A DNA stretch of 64,000 nt from Tubulanus polymorphus (lineage: Eukaryota; Nemertea; Palaeonemertea; Tubulaniformes; Tubulanidae), in the NCBI RefSeq assembly GCF_964204645.1, contig NC_134028.1:2604001-2668000 (forward strand), given 5' to 3'. Positions 36,601-48,100 of the stretch are shown here, piece by piece. The first letter of the stretch is position 1; each line of letters opens with the position of its first letter. The notes under the pieces are model-generated. The model was not told where the DNA came from, ran no database searches, and saw only the letters and a list, made by a program, of their open reading frames with translations. A program made the position numbers and the translations under genes.

Positions 36601-37706
36601 GTACTGATGAAGTTTTAAAATTCTCTGTAAGTATACCCCCGATATATGATGTAGGCCTACTGAATTTGTATGATTAATAATTGATTATCGATATGTATAT
36701 TTCTATTCATAAAGGCCAAGTATAATGTGACCTCGATGTATCTGTTTAATCACACTTCCAATGCAACACAAGTGAAACCAGACATTGTGCCTCCTGCCTG
36801 GATGGGTACGTATAAATCGTTACCTGTATTTACCTATAAAGCACTGTCAATTATATCACAATTTTTTCCTTTATCTTAGGTGTTTATCACGGATCTGAAA
36901 TACAGTATATCATAGGCAAACCCTATTTGAATGACAAATTGTACAACTGGACCGGAATTCGAGAGTTCCCTCGCTACAACGACTTAGATAAAAACATATC
37001 CGACTATGCAATTACTTTGTGGACTAACTTTGCCAAATACGGGTAGGCAGACTCTTAATTCCTACATAAATCACGATGAGAGTAGCTTTTTGAATAGCTG
37101 AAACTTCACAATGTTTTGTAATATTTCAGAAATGGTACACCGGTATTAGTCAAAAATAATACATGGCTTCCGTTCAAATTGAACAATTTGACATATCTGA
37201 TGGTACAGAATAATACGTACGTTTATAAAGATTATCGACAACCTTATTACGCTTTCTGGAGAAACTATTTTCATCTGATCGCGAAGGCTCCATTGCGTAA
37301 GTAATACAAATTAATTAATTCATCAAAGTTCATTCGATAAATTAATTACTTCATATTATCATAAATTCATAGACTTTTATTTCGGTTTCATCTAGCTTCA
37401 CTTATGAAAACTAGCAAAAACCCCATTAGACTTTAAACTTGAATAAGCTCACTTTTGTCCATATTTTCATGCTGTATTAAAAAAAACCCAACTTTCATTT
37501 CAGTTACGACTACACCGTTCCCGACAGTGCTCGCGCCGGCCGAGGTCCGGGTGTCAACCTGGACTCTCGGTGGATTCGCTGTGCTGCTTATTATCATTAT
37601 CCTAGCGATGGGAATAGCGTTATGTCACAAGCGTAAACCGCCGTACAGAGAGGAAATCGATGCTGAATATTCGCCACCCGATCTATTGCGCAATAACAGT
37701 TTCTGA
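33664..37706 (+). CDS. Cholinesterase-like adhesion-type membrane protein, predicted inactive
   Basis: Type I membrane protein of the carboxylesterase/cholinesterase fold, like neuroligins, gliotactin and neurotactin. Exons 33664-33936, 34028-34171, 34536-34695, 34988-35179, 35568-35776, 35978-36152, 36240-36418, 36573-36626, 36715-36805, 36880-37042, 37130-37296 and 37504-37706 give 669 residues. Signal peptide about 1-19, esterase ectodomain with FLGVPYARAP, ENCLFMNIF and the oxyanion block YIHGGDF, about ten N-glycosylation sequons, one TM helix (about 624-643) and a short tail of about 26 residues ending NNSF. The nucleophile Ser is Gly238 (GHGSGG in place of GESAGG) and the acid Glu is Asp379 (DDGSYYL), while His496 (YHGSEI) remains. 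It should therefore bind partners rather than hydrolyse esters. Which named CLAM subfamily it belongs to is not clear; the tail lacks the neuroligin PDZ ending. Confidence 0.88.
35815..35925 (+). repeat. Intronic repeat family B, short partial copy
   Basis: Contains TCAGGGTGA, AAAACTCAGGGAAT twice and AAGGGAATTTGTCAAATTTT. This matches the left part of the family, as in the NPLOC4 intron 10 copy. It lies in an intron of the cholinesterase-like gene. Confidence 0.5.
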
Positions 37707-39423
37707 CAGGACTCACAATGTCGTCTGGCTGATAATGTCTACTAACTCTACTTTATAAATGTGCTGTAGAAAAACTGGAATCTGTTTCACAAATTTGGGT
37801 GGATAATAAATTCATTTCGTAATTAATAGATAATTGGCTTTGAATTAACGCAGTGAGACAGGTTCCAAGTCCAGTTTCGGGAAAAGTTAAACTCAAGATT
37901 TTCTATGAGACTGGACTGTAGTTAGTAGTTTGGAAGTGATTAGATTGCTTATGACATTAACATTAACAGCTGGATTGGCATTGGTATGATTAACGAAACT
38001 ATTTCTTAAAACATCTCGAATCCTTGGTACTAAACCATATAGTATACTGGCATGAAGATCTATGCACAAAGTACGTATAAAAAGTACTGCATTACTAAAT
38101 AGGCATATCTATAATTATAGTGTGACATGTTTAGTGTAATTTGAGTTTTCTGATTTGAACTTAACTGCATGGTCAAAATATATCTTCAGACGTGTTTGTA
38201 TTGTCTGAACTTAAGAAACCATGTTCTTACAAAGATCTAACCTTTTATTATGAACTAAGGTACATTTTTGTGGTGCAACTGATATTTATATGTAGTAAGG
38301 ATGGTAAATTGATTTGTATTCAACAATTGCAATATTAACTCTCAATTATTTTTGTATATATCGAAGAAAATATGTGTTTTTATACTAGATTGTGTATAGT
38401 TTTATATTATGACAAGTTTATACTGATTAATGATAAATTATGGAAAATATGTTAATTAATCGACATCATGATTGAATTAACAGCGAGAACATTTGCTATT
38501 CACTCCGCGAAGGAACAGACAAGTTTTTTAGCTGTCCACCTTCAACCAAGATGTTGTGTAAATATTTGATTTAAAAATGTGATGATTTTGAAGAAATTAG
38601 TAACTGCAATTCAGTATGTTAGGCACATTCCTACGTATGCTTTGTTTCCCTCCATAGTTTAATAAAACAAAACTTATTTATAAGTACAAAGATTAATTTA
38701 TCATTATGTACAGGTATTATTTCACACTATTTTCTGTTTTTCTCGCAAAAATATTTTATTGCTATCGAAAATTATATAGTTGCAGGTATTTATATCTATT
38801 TGCTAACGTATATGTGTATACATCTATATGACTGATTTATTTGATCATTTTTGATCATCTGTTTAATGTACTGAAGTAAGTACTTTTTAGGAATATTAGA
38901 GAAACTGTATTAAATTTAGGGTGGGTTCAAGAAATTTTTACATATCATGCTGACTTATCCATCCATTCCAGTGAATTACCACACCCACTTAAATGATACT
39001 TGTATTTTAAAACAATTTGTACACTGAGTCAGTCAGTCAATTTTCATACAAATATGTACATCTATAACAAACATTTCCATATTTCATAGATTATTGTATT
39101 GCATTGTAAATGCTTTTCCTGTCCATTTTATATGTAATAAACACATTCCATTTTTCTTTTAAAATTATTTTTGCATTTAATAGTTTCTTCGGCGTGTGGT
39201 CGTCTATAAATATATATTAAATTTGCTAATATACCGCTAGAGTGTAAGAGCGTTTCGTCACACATCATCATTCAACGTCTCGTAACGCTACCTTAGTCCA
39301 CACACGGCATAGTTCATATTCTGTAGGATCTGTCATCTACAATTTTTCCCTGAATCATCTTTGCGAAGAAATATTTAACCGAAACTTTCCGATCATAGGA
39401 TTGTGATTGACCCTACTCGAGCG
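37707..39423 (+). other. 3' UTR of cholinesterase-like gene and NPLOC4 promoter
   Basis: Poly(A) signals AATAAA occur at 37805-37810 (about 100 bases past the stop) and 39137-39142, so short and long 3' UTR forms are possible. The NPLOC4 promoter and 5' UTR must lie in about 39170-39423. No other gene is visible. Confidence 0.5.
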
Positions 39424-42400
39424 ATGTCGAAGAGTATCGTAAGTATTTAGAAATGAAACGGGTAAAACGATGTTTAATCGAGTTTTTTAACAGCTAAACG
39501 ACGCCGTTTCTAACCGCTAAATCATCGATCGTACTAAGTATCGAAATATACAGATGATGATATGTCTCGTCGACGTGAATTGTTTATCGGGAACTTGACT
39601 CCATTTCCTTCAGGTGCTGCGGGTGCAATCACCTGCGCATGGAACAAAACGAATTCAGTCTTCGACAACAGAAAAAGTGCAAGACTTCCTGGAAAAGGTA
39701 AGCAACATCTCTCAACAGTTTGGCTCGGAATATCTAACTGGTAAAATTCACCTGCTCAATTGAATGTGATGCCATTTTGATTTATTTTTTGTAGGTAAAA
39801 GCAACGTTTAATTTGCCGGGGACGTCTAACTGCATAATCTACAAACAGAGAAATAATACCGATCCGATCAAACCTTCTCGTTCTAAAACTATCACTTCCT
39901 ATAATCTAAAGTAAGTCAGAAGTGGTAAATCTTTTCCTGCCGTGATGAATTTCATTTTATTCTTATTTTTCAAATCTTATAAAACAAATCGTTGCTTGTC
40001 TCAAATATTTAGATTATGTTCAAATCTTTGATTTTCATTGCATACTAAAGTAAATGAACTCTTACTGCTAAAGAAGACACAGAATAGTCAGGGAATTTAT
40101 TTTTCTTAAAGTTTAAAATCAAGGGAAAAAATAAGTAAAATTTGATGAGATCGCGTGTGTAATTAAACAGTTTCTGCCTATGTCTTATGTGTTGATTCAT
40201 TATAATTGGATTCTTATCAGATCAAGTCAGGGAAAACATCATATATATCAGGGAAAAGCCAGGGAAAAAAACAAGTCAATTAAGTGGCCCTTCACCCTAC
40301 TCCTGTTGACCTTCATTAAAAGGGATGTGAACCAATATTGCTGTTTGATCATTTTCAGACATGGTGATATGGTATATCTTTCACTGCTCGATGACAGCGA
40401 TATGACAGTTACAGATTCAGCGCCCTCTACATCGCACAGCAGTACTACCAGCGCGTCTGCTCAGGATTTCCGTCCAGCGAACAATAAATCGACGAGATCG
40501 GCGTCGATTATGGTGATCGAAGATGAAGTCGATATTTCGCTGAATCAAATGGATGGAAAAATTCAACGAGAACGAAACGAACAACTGTAAGATTTTACAC
40601 AACTCAAACTTCGCTCAATGTTGCTCTATGTGTAATGATTCAATACTGCAGTGAATCCCTCTTATCAGGATTCCTACGGCTCCTAGATTCCTTTGAAGCT
40701 CCTTAAATTCGAGCAAAATACTCGAAACTCCTTCAATTTTGACATAAAGATAATTAGAAATTTTTGTCTAGTTTGTATCTGTATAGTTAACTATAAAATA
40801 GTTATTCTCTCTACAGATGTCGACATGGACCGAAAGGAAAATGTTTCCATTGTTCATCTTTAGAGGTAAGTTTTCAACCTCCAAAAATCTTTATTTCTGA
40901 TTCAAGTTTTTTTCAAGTCAGTAATTACGGGTTGTCCTCGTTCTAGCCTTATGATGAAGAGTATTTGAAGACCCGAGATCCACCCATCAAATTCCTCTCA
41001 TTCCATTCTTATATCAGAAAGTTATGCGGTGGCGCTGATAAGTAAGTGCCTTTTATTATAAATAGTGTACTGATAATTCTTAAGAATCAATTCTTTCAAA
41101 TATTCCTGCATTTCAATTTCTAGAGGGAAGTTTGTTTCATTAGAAAATCTTAGTTGTAAAATCAAGCCAGGCTGTAAGGAACATCCACCGTGGCCGGGTG
41201 GTATTTGTACGAAATGTCAACCTAATGCTGTTACACTCAAGATGCAGGTATGTTAAAAACAATGTTAAAACATCTAAAATGACGTTTCGATCTCACCCTA
41301 GAGATCATTGTCAGGTGTGGTAATAAATTCTCGATTTTAGAATTCTTTTAATCTGTAAATAGTGGGTTTTTATCTTATTATCTGTTCACCACGTTTGAGT
41401 GTGGTTATCGTACTACAAAATTGTTGTTTGTATTTGCAGCAATATAGACACGTAGACAATGTAATGTTTGAAAATCCGTTTATCGTTGAGAATTTTCTGA
41501 ACTATTACCGCAGTACGGGTAGTCAACGCATCGGATTCATGTACGGAAAATACGAATATTTCAAAGACGTACCGCTCGGAATTCGCGCGACGGTCGCCGC
41601 GATTTACGAGCCGCCGCAGGTGTGCGCGAAAAACAAAATCGAATTATTGGAAGACGTTCGCGAAGAAACTGTCGAGAAAATGGCAAAGGCGCTCGGTTTA
41701 CGACGTGTCGGGTGGATATTTACCGATCTCGTAGCGGAGGATTTATCAAAAGGAACGGTGAAATGTTTCCGCGGAAACATGGTAATATTTTCCTTCAATT
41801 AACCGTTTCAGCGCGTCTACAATAACCTTAGTGAAACGGACTTGAAAGATCAGGAAAATTATTCATATTTTCAGGATGCTCATTTTATATCGGCTGATGA
41901 ATGTATAATGGCAGCTGATTTACAGAATAAATACCCGAATCCTTGTCGACTATCTCCTGATGGACATTTCGGATCAAAATTTGTCACTGTCGTGGCTACA
42001 GGTAGATTAGAAATGAAAAAATCTATACTCAACGATCCTTGATTTTCCCGCCAACTTTTCTAAATGGTATTGATATTATTTTCTAGGTGATGAGAACAAT
42101 CAGATTCATTTCGAAGGTTATCAAGTAACAGATCAATGTATGGCGTTAGTTCGAGACGATTGCCTCGTTCCGACGTACGACGTTCCGGAACTCGGTTATA
42201 TTAAAGAATCAACGAATGAGCAATATGTGCCCGATGTATTCTACACTGTAAGTCTCCTCTATTAACTACAAAATCGTTTGTCTATACCGGGTCTGCCCCA
42301 GACACTTCTCAGGGTGATTACTTACCCGGAAATCGGGCAAAATTCCGAGAATAGTGAAGGATTTTGTAAAAGAAAAAAAAGCTTAAAATCAGGGAAAAGT

Positions 42401-43901
42401 CATTGAAATTTGTTGCTATTTAAAGATCGTGCGTAAAATTAAACAGTTTGCACCTATCTTGCACATATTTGACTGGGTTGGATTCTAAGCATATCAAATC
42501 AGGAAATAGTCGGGGGGAAGCAAGTCAAATTAAAGTGCTCAATCTGAGTTGTGCTCTAATAACGCTTTATTGGTTATCATAACTTACCGGTACTTGGAAT
42601 TTCATCACAAGTAAGGCAATTTAATTGATTTTTGACTGGAAACAACTATCTTCCAGCCATAACAAATAGATTCTCTGATCCCCTGAAGTGTGTTGTAATG
42701 AGGTTCGGCTGTAGTTACGATTTTCATTAATTGTTGGTTCGTGATAACAAATGACGTATAATTGATTTAGCTGTCCAAAAAGCTTATTGGTCATTATTCA
42801 TTCGATTGATTTAGATGAAAGATGAATATGGTAATGAAGTGACTAAGTTAGCTCGACCTCTTCCCGTTGAGTACCTACTCGTTGATCTACCAGCCGCGTT
42901 CCCGATGGAACAGAAATTTACGTTCACCGGTGGCATCGCTGAAAAACATTTCCCCGTCGGAAATCGTGAGGATATCGGAACTATGCAAGTAAGGGAACGT
43001 TTTCAAATCCGAATCAAATGGCTTTTACATATTTAGGGGTCATTCATTTATTACGTACGCATTAGGGGAGGGGGGAGGGGTCAGTGCAATTACGTACTGT
43101 AATGCTTAATGTATACGAAAAAATGGCCGATTTTGCGTACAAAGGGGGAGGGGGGGTTGAAAAATTCAAATTTTATGCGTACGTAACAAATGAATGATCC
43201 CTTACTTAGAATGAATTTATTTTCACTACTTATGATTTTGTTTCAGGATTTCAATGCTTTTGCTAGTTACATGCACCAGTTTGCTCCCGATAGATTTCTC
43301 GAAGCGGTGTCCGATTTCAACCTTCTTCTCTACATGTCGACGTGTGACATGCTGCCGTTGAAAGAACACATGGCTGGTTTACTGGAAGCGGTGAAAAACA
43401 AAGACGAAGCTTTGGCTCATCACTGGTCAAAAACAGAAGAATGGCAAACATGTGTTCAACTAATGGATCATATTCAAGGTACATAAATGACTTTGACGGG
43501 TCTAGACTGATTTATTCTCTGTATAGAAGAGGACGACCAATTCCACAATATTGTTGATATTTTAAAATGATTATTTAGTCTTGAGAGTTCGAATCTTTTT
43601 TTTATCATCAGTGATATACTAGAACTCGGGCAGGAGCTGTCTTTTTGAATATTCTCTAATTAAGCCCGAATCAATAGAACCGGTCCCTGAAGTAACCCCT
43701 ATTCATATCATCGTATAATTCTAATATTTTTCAGCTCCGAGTCCACCTCTTTCAAGGGGTACATCGTTTACTGGACCAAATGCATCTCCGCTTCCTCCGA
43801 TCGGTGCAACTGGCGGTGGCGCCCTCTGGACGTGCGCGCACTGTACTTTCCTCAATCAACCGAACAGAACTGCGTGTGAAATGTGCACTCTACCGAAATA
43901 A
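39424..43901 (+). CDS. NPLOC4: NPL4, ubiquitin-recognition cofactor of p97/VCP
   Basis: With UFD1 it recruits p97 to ubiquitinated proteins for ER-associated degradation. Exons 39424-39438, 39614-39697, 39795-39910, 40359-40586, 40817-40865, 40947-41041, 41124-41247, 41440-41781, 41875-42001, 42087-42247, 42815-42988, 43247-43478 and 43735-43901 give 637 residues (human 608). The order is an N-terminal ubiquitin-like domain (LRVQSP), a Ser/Thr-rich linker, zinc-binding loops (CRHGPKGKCFHC, and CKEHPPWPGGICTKC), an inactive MPN domain (YRHVDNVMFEN, GIRATVAAIYEPPQ, RLSPDGHFGSKF), a C-terminal domain and a final NZF zinc finger (WTCAHCTF ... ACEMCTLP) with the ubiquitin-contacting Thr-Phe. The five-codon first exon is supported by phase and by the match to human MAESI. 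Confidence 0.96.
40085..40290 (+). repeat. Intronic repeat family B, copy in NPLOC4 intron 3
   Basis: Signature phrases in order: GTCAGGGAAT, TTTGATGAGATCGCGTGTGT, AATTAAACAGTTT, CTTATGTGTTGAT, GGATTCTTATCAGATCAAG, TCAGGGAAAA and ACAAGTCAATTAA. The same order is found at 42295-42540 and 46920-47095, and partially at 28125-28325 and 35815-35925. Confidence 0.7.
40660..40790 (+). repeat. Intronic repeat family C, copy in NPLOC4 intron 4
   Basis: Contains GATTCCTACGGCTCCTAGAT, AGCTCCTTAAATTCGAGC, CGAAACTCCTTCAATTTT and TAATTAGAAATTTTTGT. Related stretches are at 7146-7230 and, shorter and more degraded, near 31776-31850. Confidence 0.5.
42295..42540 (+). repeat. Intronic repeat family B, copy in NPLOC4 intron 10
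   Basis: Contains ATCAGGGAAAAGTCA, GAAATTTGTTG, GATCGTGCGTAAAATTAAAC, AGTTTGCACC, GGATTCTAAGCATATCAAAT and AGCAAGTCAAATTAAAGTG, matching the other copies in order and strand. Confidence 0.7.
43036..43202. mobile_element. Tc1/mariner-like MITE, 167 bp, TA target site
   Basis: The ends GGGGTCATTCATTTATTACG and (inverted) AATGAATGATCCCT, with a conserved TACGTACGCAT inner arm, form a foldback flanked by TA on both sides. The interior has G-rich runs. It lies in NPLOC4 intron 11. The end sequence resembles short elements seen in many invertebrate genomes. Confidence 0.78.
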
Positions 43902-45195
43902 ATCAACGACGATCACTTGATTAAGTGTCGATGGCTTTTCGTGTTTCTTTACGCAGCCTCTCGCGTGCTGTAGTTTATCATCTGGTGGTCCGTCTGCCAG
44001 CCGTGTCGGTCGTCTGCCGCCGAACTGCAGAACATCTCTACGATTCACTGCGCTGCCGAAACGCCGCGAAACACGTTTCCGAGATGATTCAAGAAATTAG
44101 GAGCTTGCATCGAATGTGATATGATATTAAAAAGAGCATTGTGTTATTAATGTTTATATGTATAGATGAACTTGTTACTAATGACGGGAAATTGAATAAA
44201 TTTACTCGCGTGATTGAATATGTCGGAGATATTTTAGGTAGAAGATGAAAGTTCTGAGTGCAGATTTCTTTGCACTTCGTTATATACATATATAAATATT
44301 GTATGTGTTTGTATTTATTGGTATGTCTACTGTATATGTGATCCTCGAGTTGATAGTTTTCTTGTACACAATTGCTCATTCCCTGGCTCTCACTCGCGAG
44401 TTGTGGATTGTAGGTTAATCAATAGTGAAGATTTTTCTCATTCACTATAATTTAAGTGTAATCTTAAAATGAAATTAACTAGAAAAATAAGAAAAAAAGT
44501 ATTAACTGTATCGAATCGACTTCGGTAATTGCCTTTCTTATTACAAATGTGTATTAAGAAGCTAAATGTTTCGGTTATTCTTTGCTCTAGACGAGTGTAT
44601 CTCGATTTGGTTGCTTGTTTTTTTGTATGAACTTCTGTAATTCATTTGATTTAAAGAAGATTTTGTTCTCTCGAGTTCATGTGTTAAGAGTGCTAAAAAT
44701 GGTGCAGCAATTTACTACATCTAACCAATATTCGATTTTAGATTGTCCTCACTTCACCCTATATGATTTATAACGCATCCTGCAATTCTGGAACTGTAAT
44801 TATTTATGCAAATAAATAAAATACTTGAATAAGAATAACATGTCATTGTGTTTGGGATTTTTTGTTTTTTGTGAAAATCAATCAATATTATAAAACAAAT
44901 TGAGAAATGAGGCGAATGGCAGCGATAGCACCGCAACTGCTGCCCTCTAGGAGTACATACTGGCGCTAGAGGTTTGTTTACGTTTTCCGCTGCGCCATCT
45001 ATCGTGAAATATTGTACTACACAGCTGTGACGTCAAACCAATCGGCGAGCCGCTTACAAAACCTATCAGCTGTGGAAGGAAAATGATGACAATTTCATGA
45101 AGAAAACTTCAAATTTGACCAGAATTTAACCCGTTAAAGTGGCATAAACCACGTATCACCTCTATAAAGGCGTCGAGAAAGGCTTAGCCGGCCTG
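43902..45195. other. NPLOC4 3' UTR and WIPI2 promoter region
   Basis: Overlapping AATAAA signals at 44811-44820 are the likely NPLOC4 poly(A) site, giving a 3' UTR of about 900 bases. A shorter form could use AATAAA near 44194. The region from about 44910 to 45195 is richer in GC and is the WIPI2 promoter and 5' UTR. Confidence 0.5.
45028..45035. promoter_or_regulatory. CRE-like TGACGTCA upstream of WIPI2
   Basis: A palindromic TGACGTCA 161 bases before the WIPI2 start codon, next to CAGCTG. It is a plausible CREB/ATF site by motif only. Confidence 0.45.
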
Positions 45196-48100
45196 ATGAA
45201 CCTAGCAAGTCAAAGTGGAGACGCACCCAATGATCTACTTTTTGTCAATTTTAACCAAGATTGCACGTAAGTCGTGACATTTTTTGTCCTCCTCGATTCA
45301 TCTAAAACTATAGTCTATAGTCCTATTGCATTTGATTTCGCAATGCACCTCGTTACCTAACTTCATCAATCGACATTTATTCCAGTTTCATCTCTTTATT
45401 TTCGATAAATAGTTTTTTGAGGGGTATGAAAGTGCAATGAATAGTGCCTGTATATGGCGCTATGCCTATGGGGGTTCATTTGGAAATTGTCGGTACTTGA
45501 ATCTAATTCTTTTCTTTTTCATTTGTAGGTCGCTTGCTGTAGGAACTAAAAACGGCTTTAAGCTTTTTTCACTCAGTTCTGTTGACAAACTAGAATTGAT
45601 CTATGAAAATGGTAAGAAGTGGACCCGAATTATAAACTCTCAATTTATATATACCAAAGTGAAAGAAAAAATGACAACTTTAACATATTTCAGAAGCTGA
45701 TGATATATCTATTGTTGAGAGGCTTTTCTCCAGCAGTTTAGTCGCCATCGTTAGTTTGTCATCTCCTCGAAAATTGAAAGTATGTCACTTCAAAAAGGGC
45801 ACAGAAATATGCAATTACAGTTATTCCAACACCATCCTTGGTGTGAAATTAAACAGAATGGTATGTATTGGTTATCTAAATATATCGACCAAAAACATCA
45901 GTGGATTTTGACATTTTCTCCTTGAATAATACTCAAAATGTTATTTCACCCAGTCCTGAAAGTGGCCAGTTCACGGTGCTCTGTATACGGCGTGTACTGA
46001 GCTCGCGTGAACCCCCACCATGGGTAGCGATAGCGATATAGCACTGACACTAAGAAATTGTGAAATGAAGCCTAAAAAGGGGCTGGTCATACATATCTAA
46101 GTGACATTTGACATTTTTATTCTTTCAGAGACTAGTCGTTTGTTTGGAGGAAAGCTTATACATACACAATATCAGAGATATGAAAGTATTGCACACAATT
46201 CGTGACACGCCTCCAAATCCTCAAGGTCTCTGCGCGCTTTCTGTCAGCAATGAAAACTGTTACTTAGCTTATCCAGGCAGCAATCGAATTGGAGAAGTGC
46301 AAATATTTGATGCCGTGAATTTAGTAAGTTTCGTTAGTTACATTTTAAACAGTATTTAAATGTCTAATACTACTCGTTCATGCAGAAAGCATGCACTAGC
46401 TCAGTCAATAATGTCATAAATACCTGATATAGACAGATCTTAAAATGTCTGGCACAATGACCTAATGACATTGCTTTTCTCCATTCAAATTGAGAAATAG
46501 GATGACTTTTGCCAATCCTCCAATCGATGTAATACGAATTAGAAATCAAAGTTTTAGCCCAGTCCTAGGCTTTATAAATAGACTGAGTTATGGCACCTGA
46601 AAGTCTGTTCGAAGTAGTGAAATAAGTACCGAATATTATAATTTATATATTGCGGTGTTTGTCTGCTATAATGTTTTGATATATTTTATTTTTAGCGAGC
46701 GATCACCATGGTACCTGCCCATGACAATCCGTTAGTCGCCATGTCTTTTAATACAAACGGTACACGTTTAGCTACGGCATCCGAGAAGGGAACGGTCATT
46801 CGCGTATTCTCAATTCCGGACGCTCAAAAACTGTTCGAGTTTCGACGCGGCGTTAAACGGTAAGAAAAATCTTATTCTCAGTCAATCCTATAGAACCTAC
46901 GGAGCAAAGTTTGATAGACTGGTAATTTTCATTTCCTTAAAAAAGTCAGGGAATTTTGATGAGATTGCGTGTAAAATCAAACAGTTTTCGTCTTTGTCTT
47001 ACGTTTCTGATAATTGATTGAATCCTCAACGTATCAAGCCATGGAAAACGACATACATAGGGAAAAAGCAAGTCCAATGAAAGTGGAATGTCAATACAAA
47101 CTGTGACTGATTACCTAGACTCGGTCCCAATGATTAAATCCCTTAATCCGTACCTGGTCTCATTGATTTGGAGCTAAAGTAAAACTTCAAAAATCAACGA
47201 CGCAACCTTAATTTCTCTGTTGAATATTTTTCAGGTGTGTTACGATATATTCACTGGCATTTAGTACTGATTCTTCATTCCTATGTGCATCGAGTAATAC
47301 TGAAACAGTTCACGTGTTCAAATTAGAAACTCAGAAAGATCGATACAATACACAGTAAGTCATATATACCAGACCAGTCCATACATGGGCATTTTTATTA
47401 CTGCAGGTACACATGGATGCCTATAAAGAATCGATTTGTTTTCCTCATAAGGGGCTAGATCATATCATAGACATATGGTTGTGTGGGTGTAATTGGATGA
47501 AATATTATATTTTGAGTACCACCCTGTTAGATGCTATGAGTTTCACCTCAGATAACCTCTGCACTCAGCACAGCTGTTTTGTTAGAATCGGATTCTATAG
47601 CTGGCTTACTGAACCGCAGCCAAATGCGGTCAAACTAATGACTGAATTAAACGTGTTCATTACATCCGTAGGCCTAGCATATATATGAGAAATTTAGAGA
47701 GAGAGAGACGATGTTGAGGTTTTCATTAAAATCACAGAGTGATACGAATTAGAATGAGCAGAATACGCTGTACTTATATAACGAATTTGGATTTACGCCT
47801 ATAACTGAAATAGTGTCTGTGATTCATGCTGGGATGTTACAAATAAACCATCACCATATAAAGCAGTGTATGACTTGCTTTTTAGTTATTTAGTAACAGG
47901 TTTAACTATGGGTATTGATTATATACATGTAGTTGTGCAGCTGGTTGGATGAGTTGAATACTAAAAATATTGATTCTATTCCATCCACAATACATGCGCG
48001 CACAAACTCTACATAACCTCATTAAAAATATTTTAATGATTTAATACAGCTGCTAAAAACTTTCTTTATTTAGAGCTCAATTTGAATTATTAAGATAAAA

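Noticed and set aside
43925-44119. Short open frame directly after NPLOC4
   Set aside because: It is in the NPLOC4 3' UTR before its poly(A) signal; the composition is Arg/Ser-rich by chance and no family match is evident.
47413-47688. 91-codon plus-strand open frame in a WIPI2 intron
   Set aside because: It lies wholly in the long intron between 47355 and 48191, has no similarity, and the WIPI2 exons on both sides join in phase without it.
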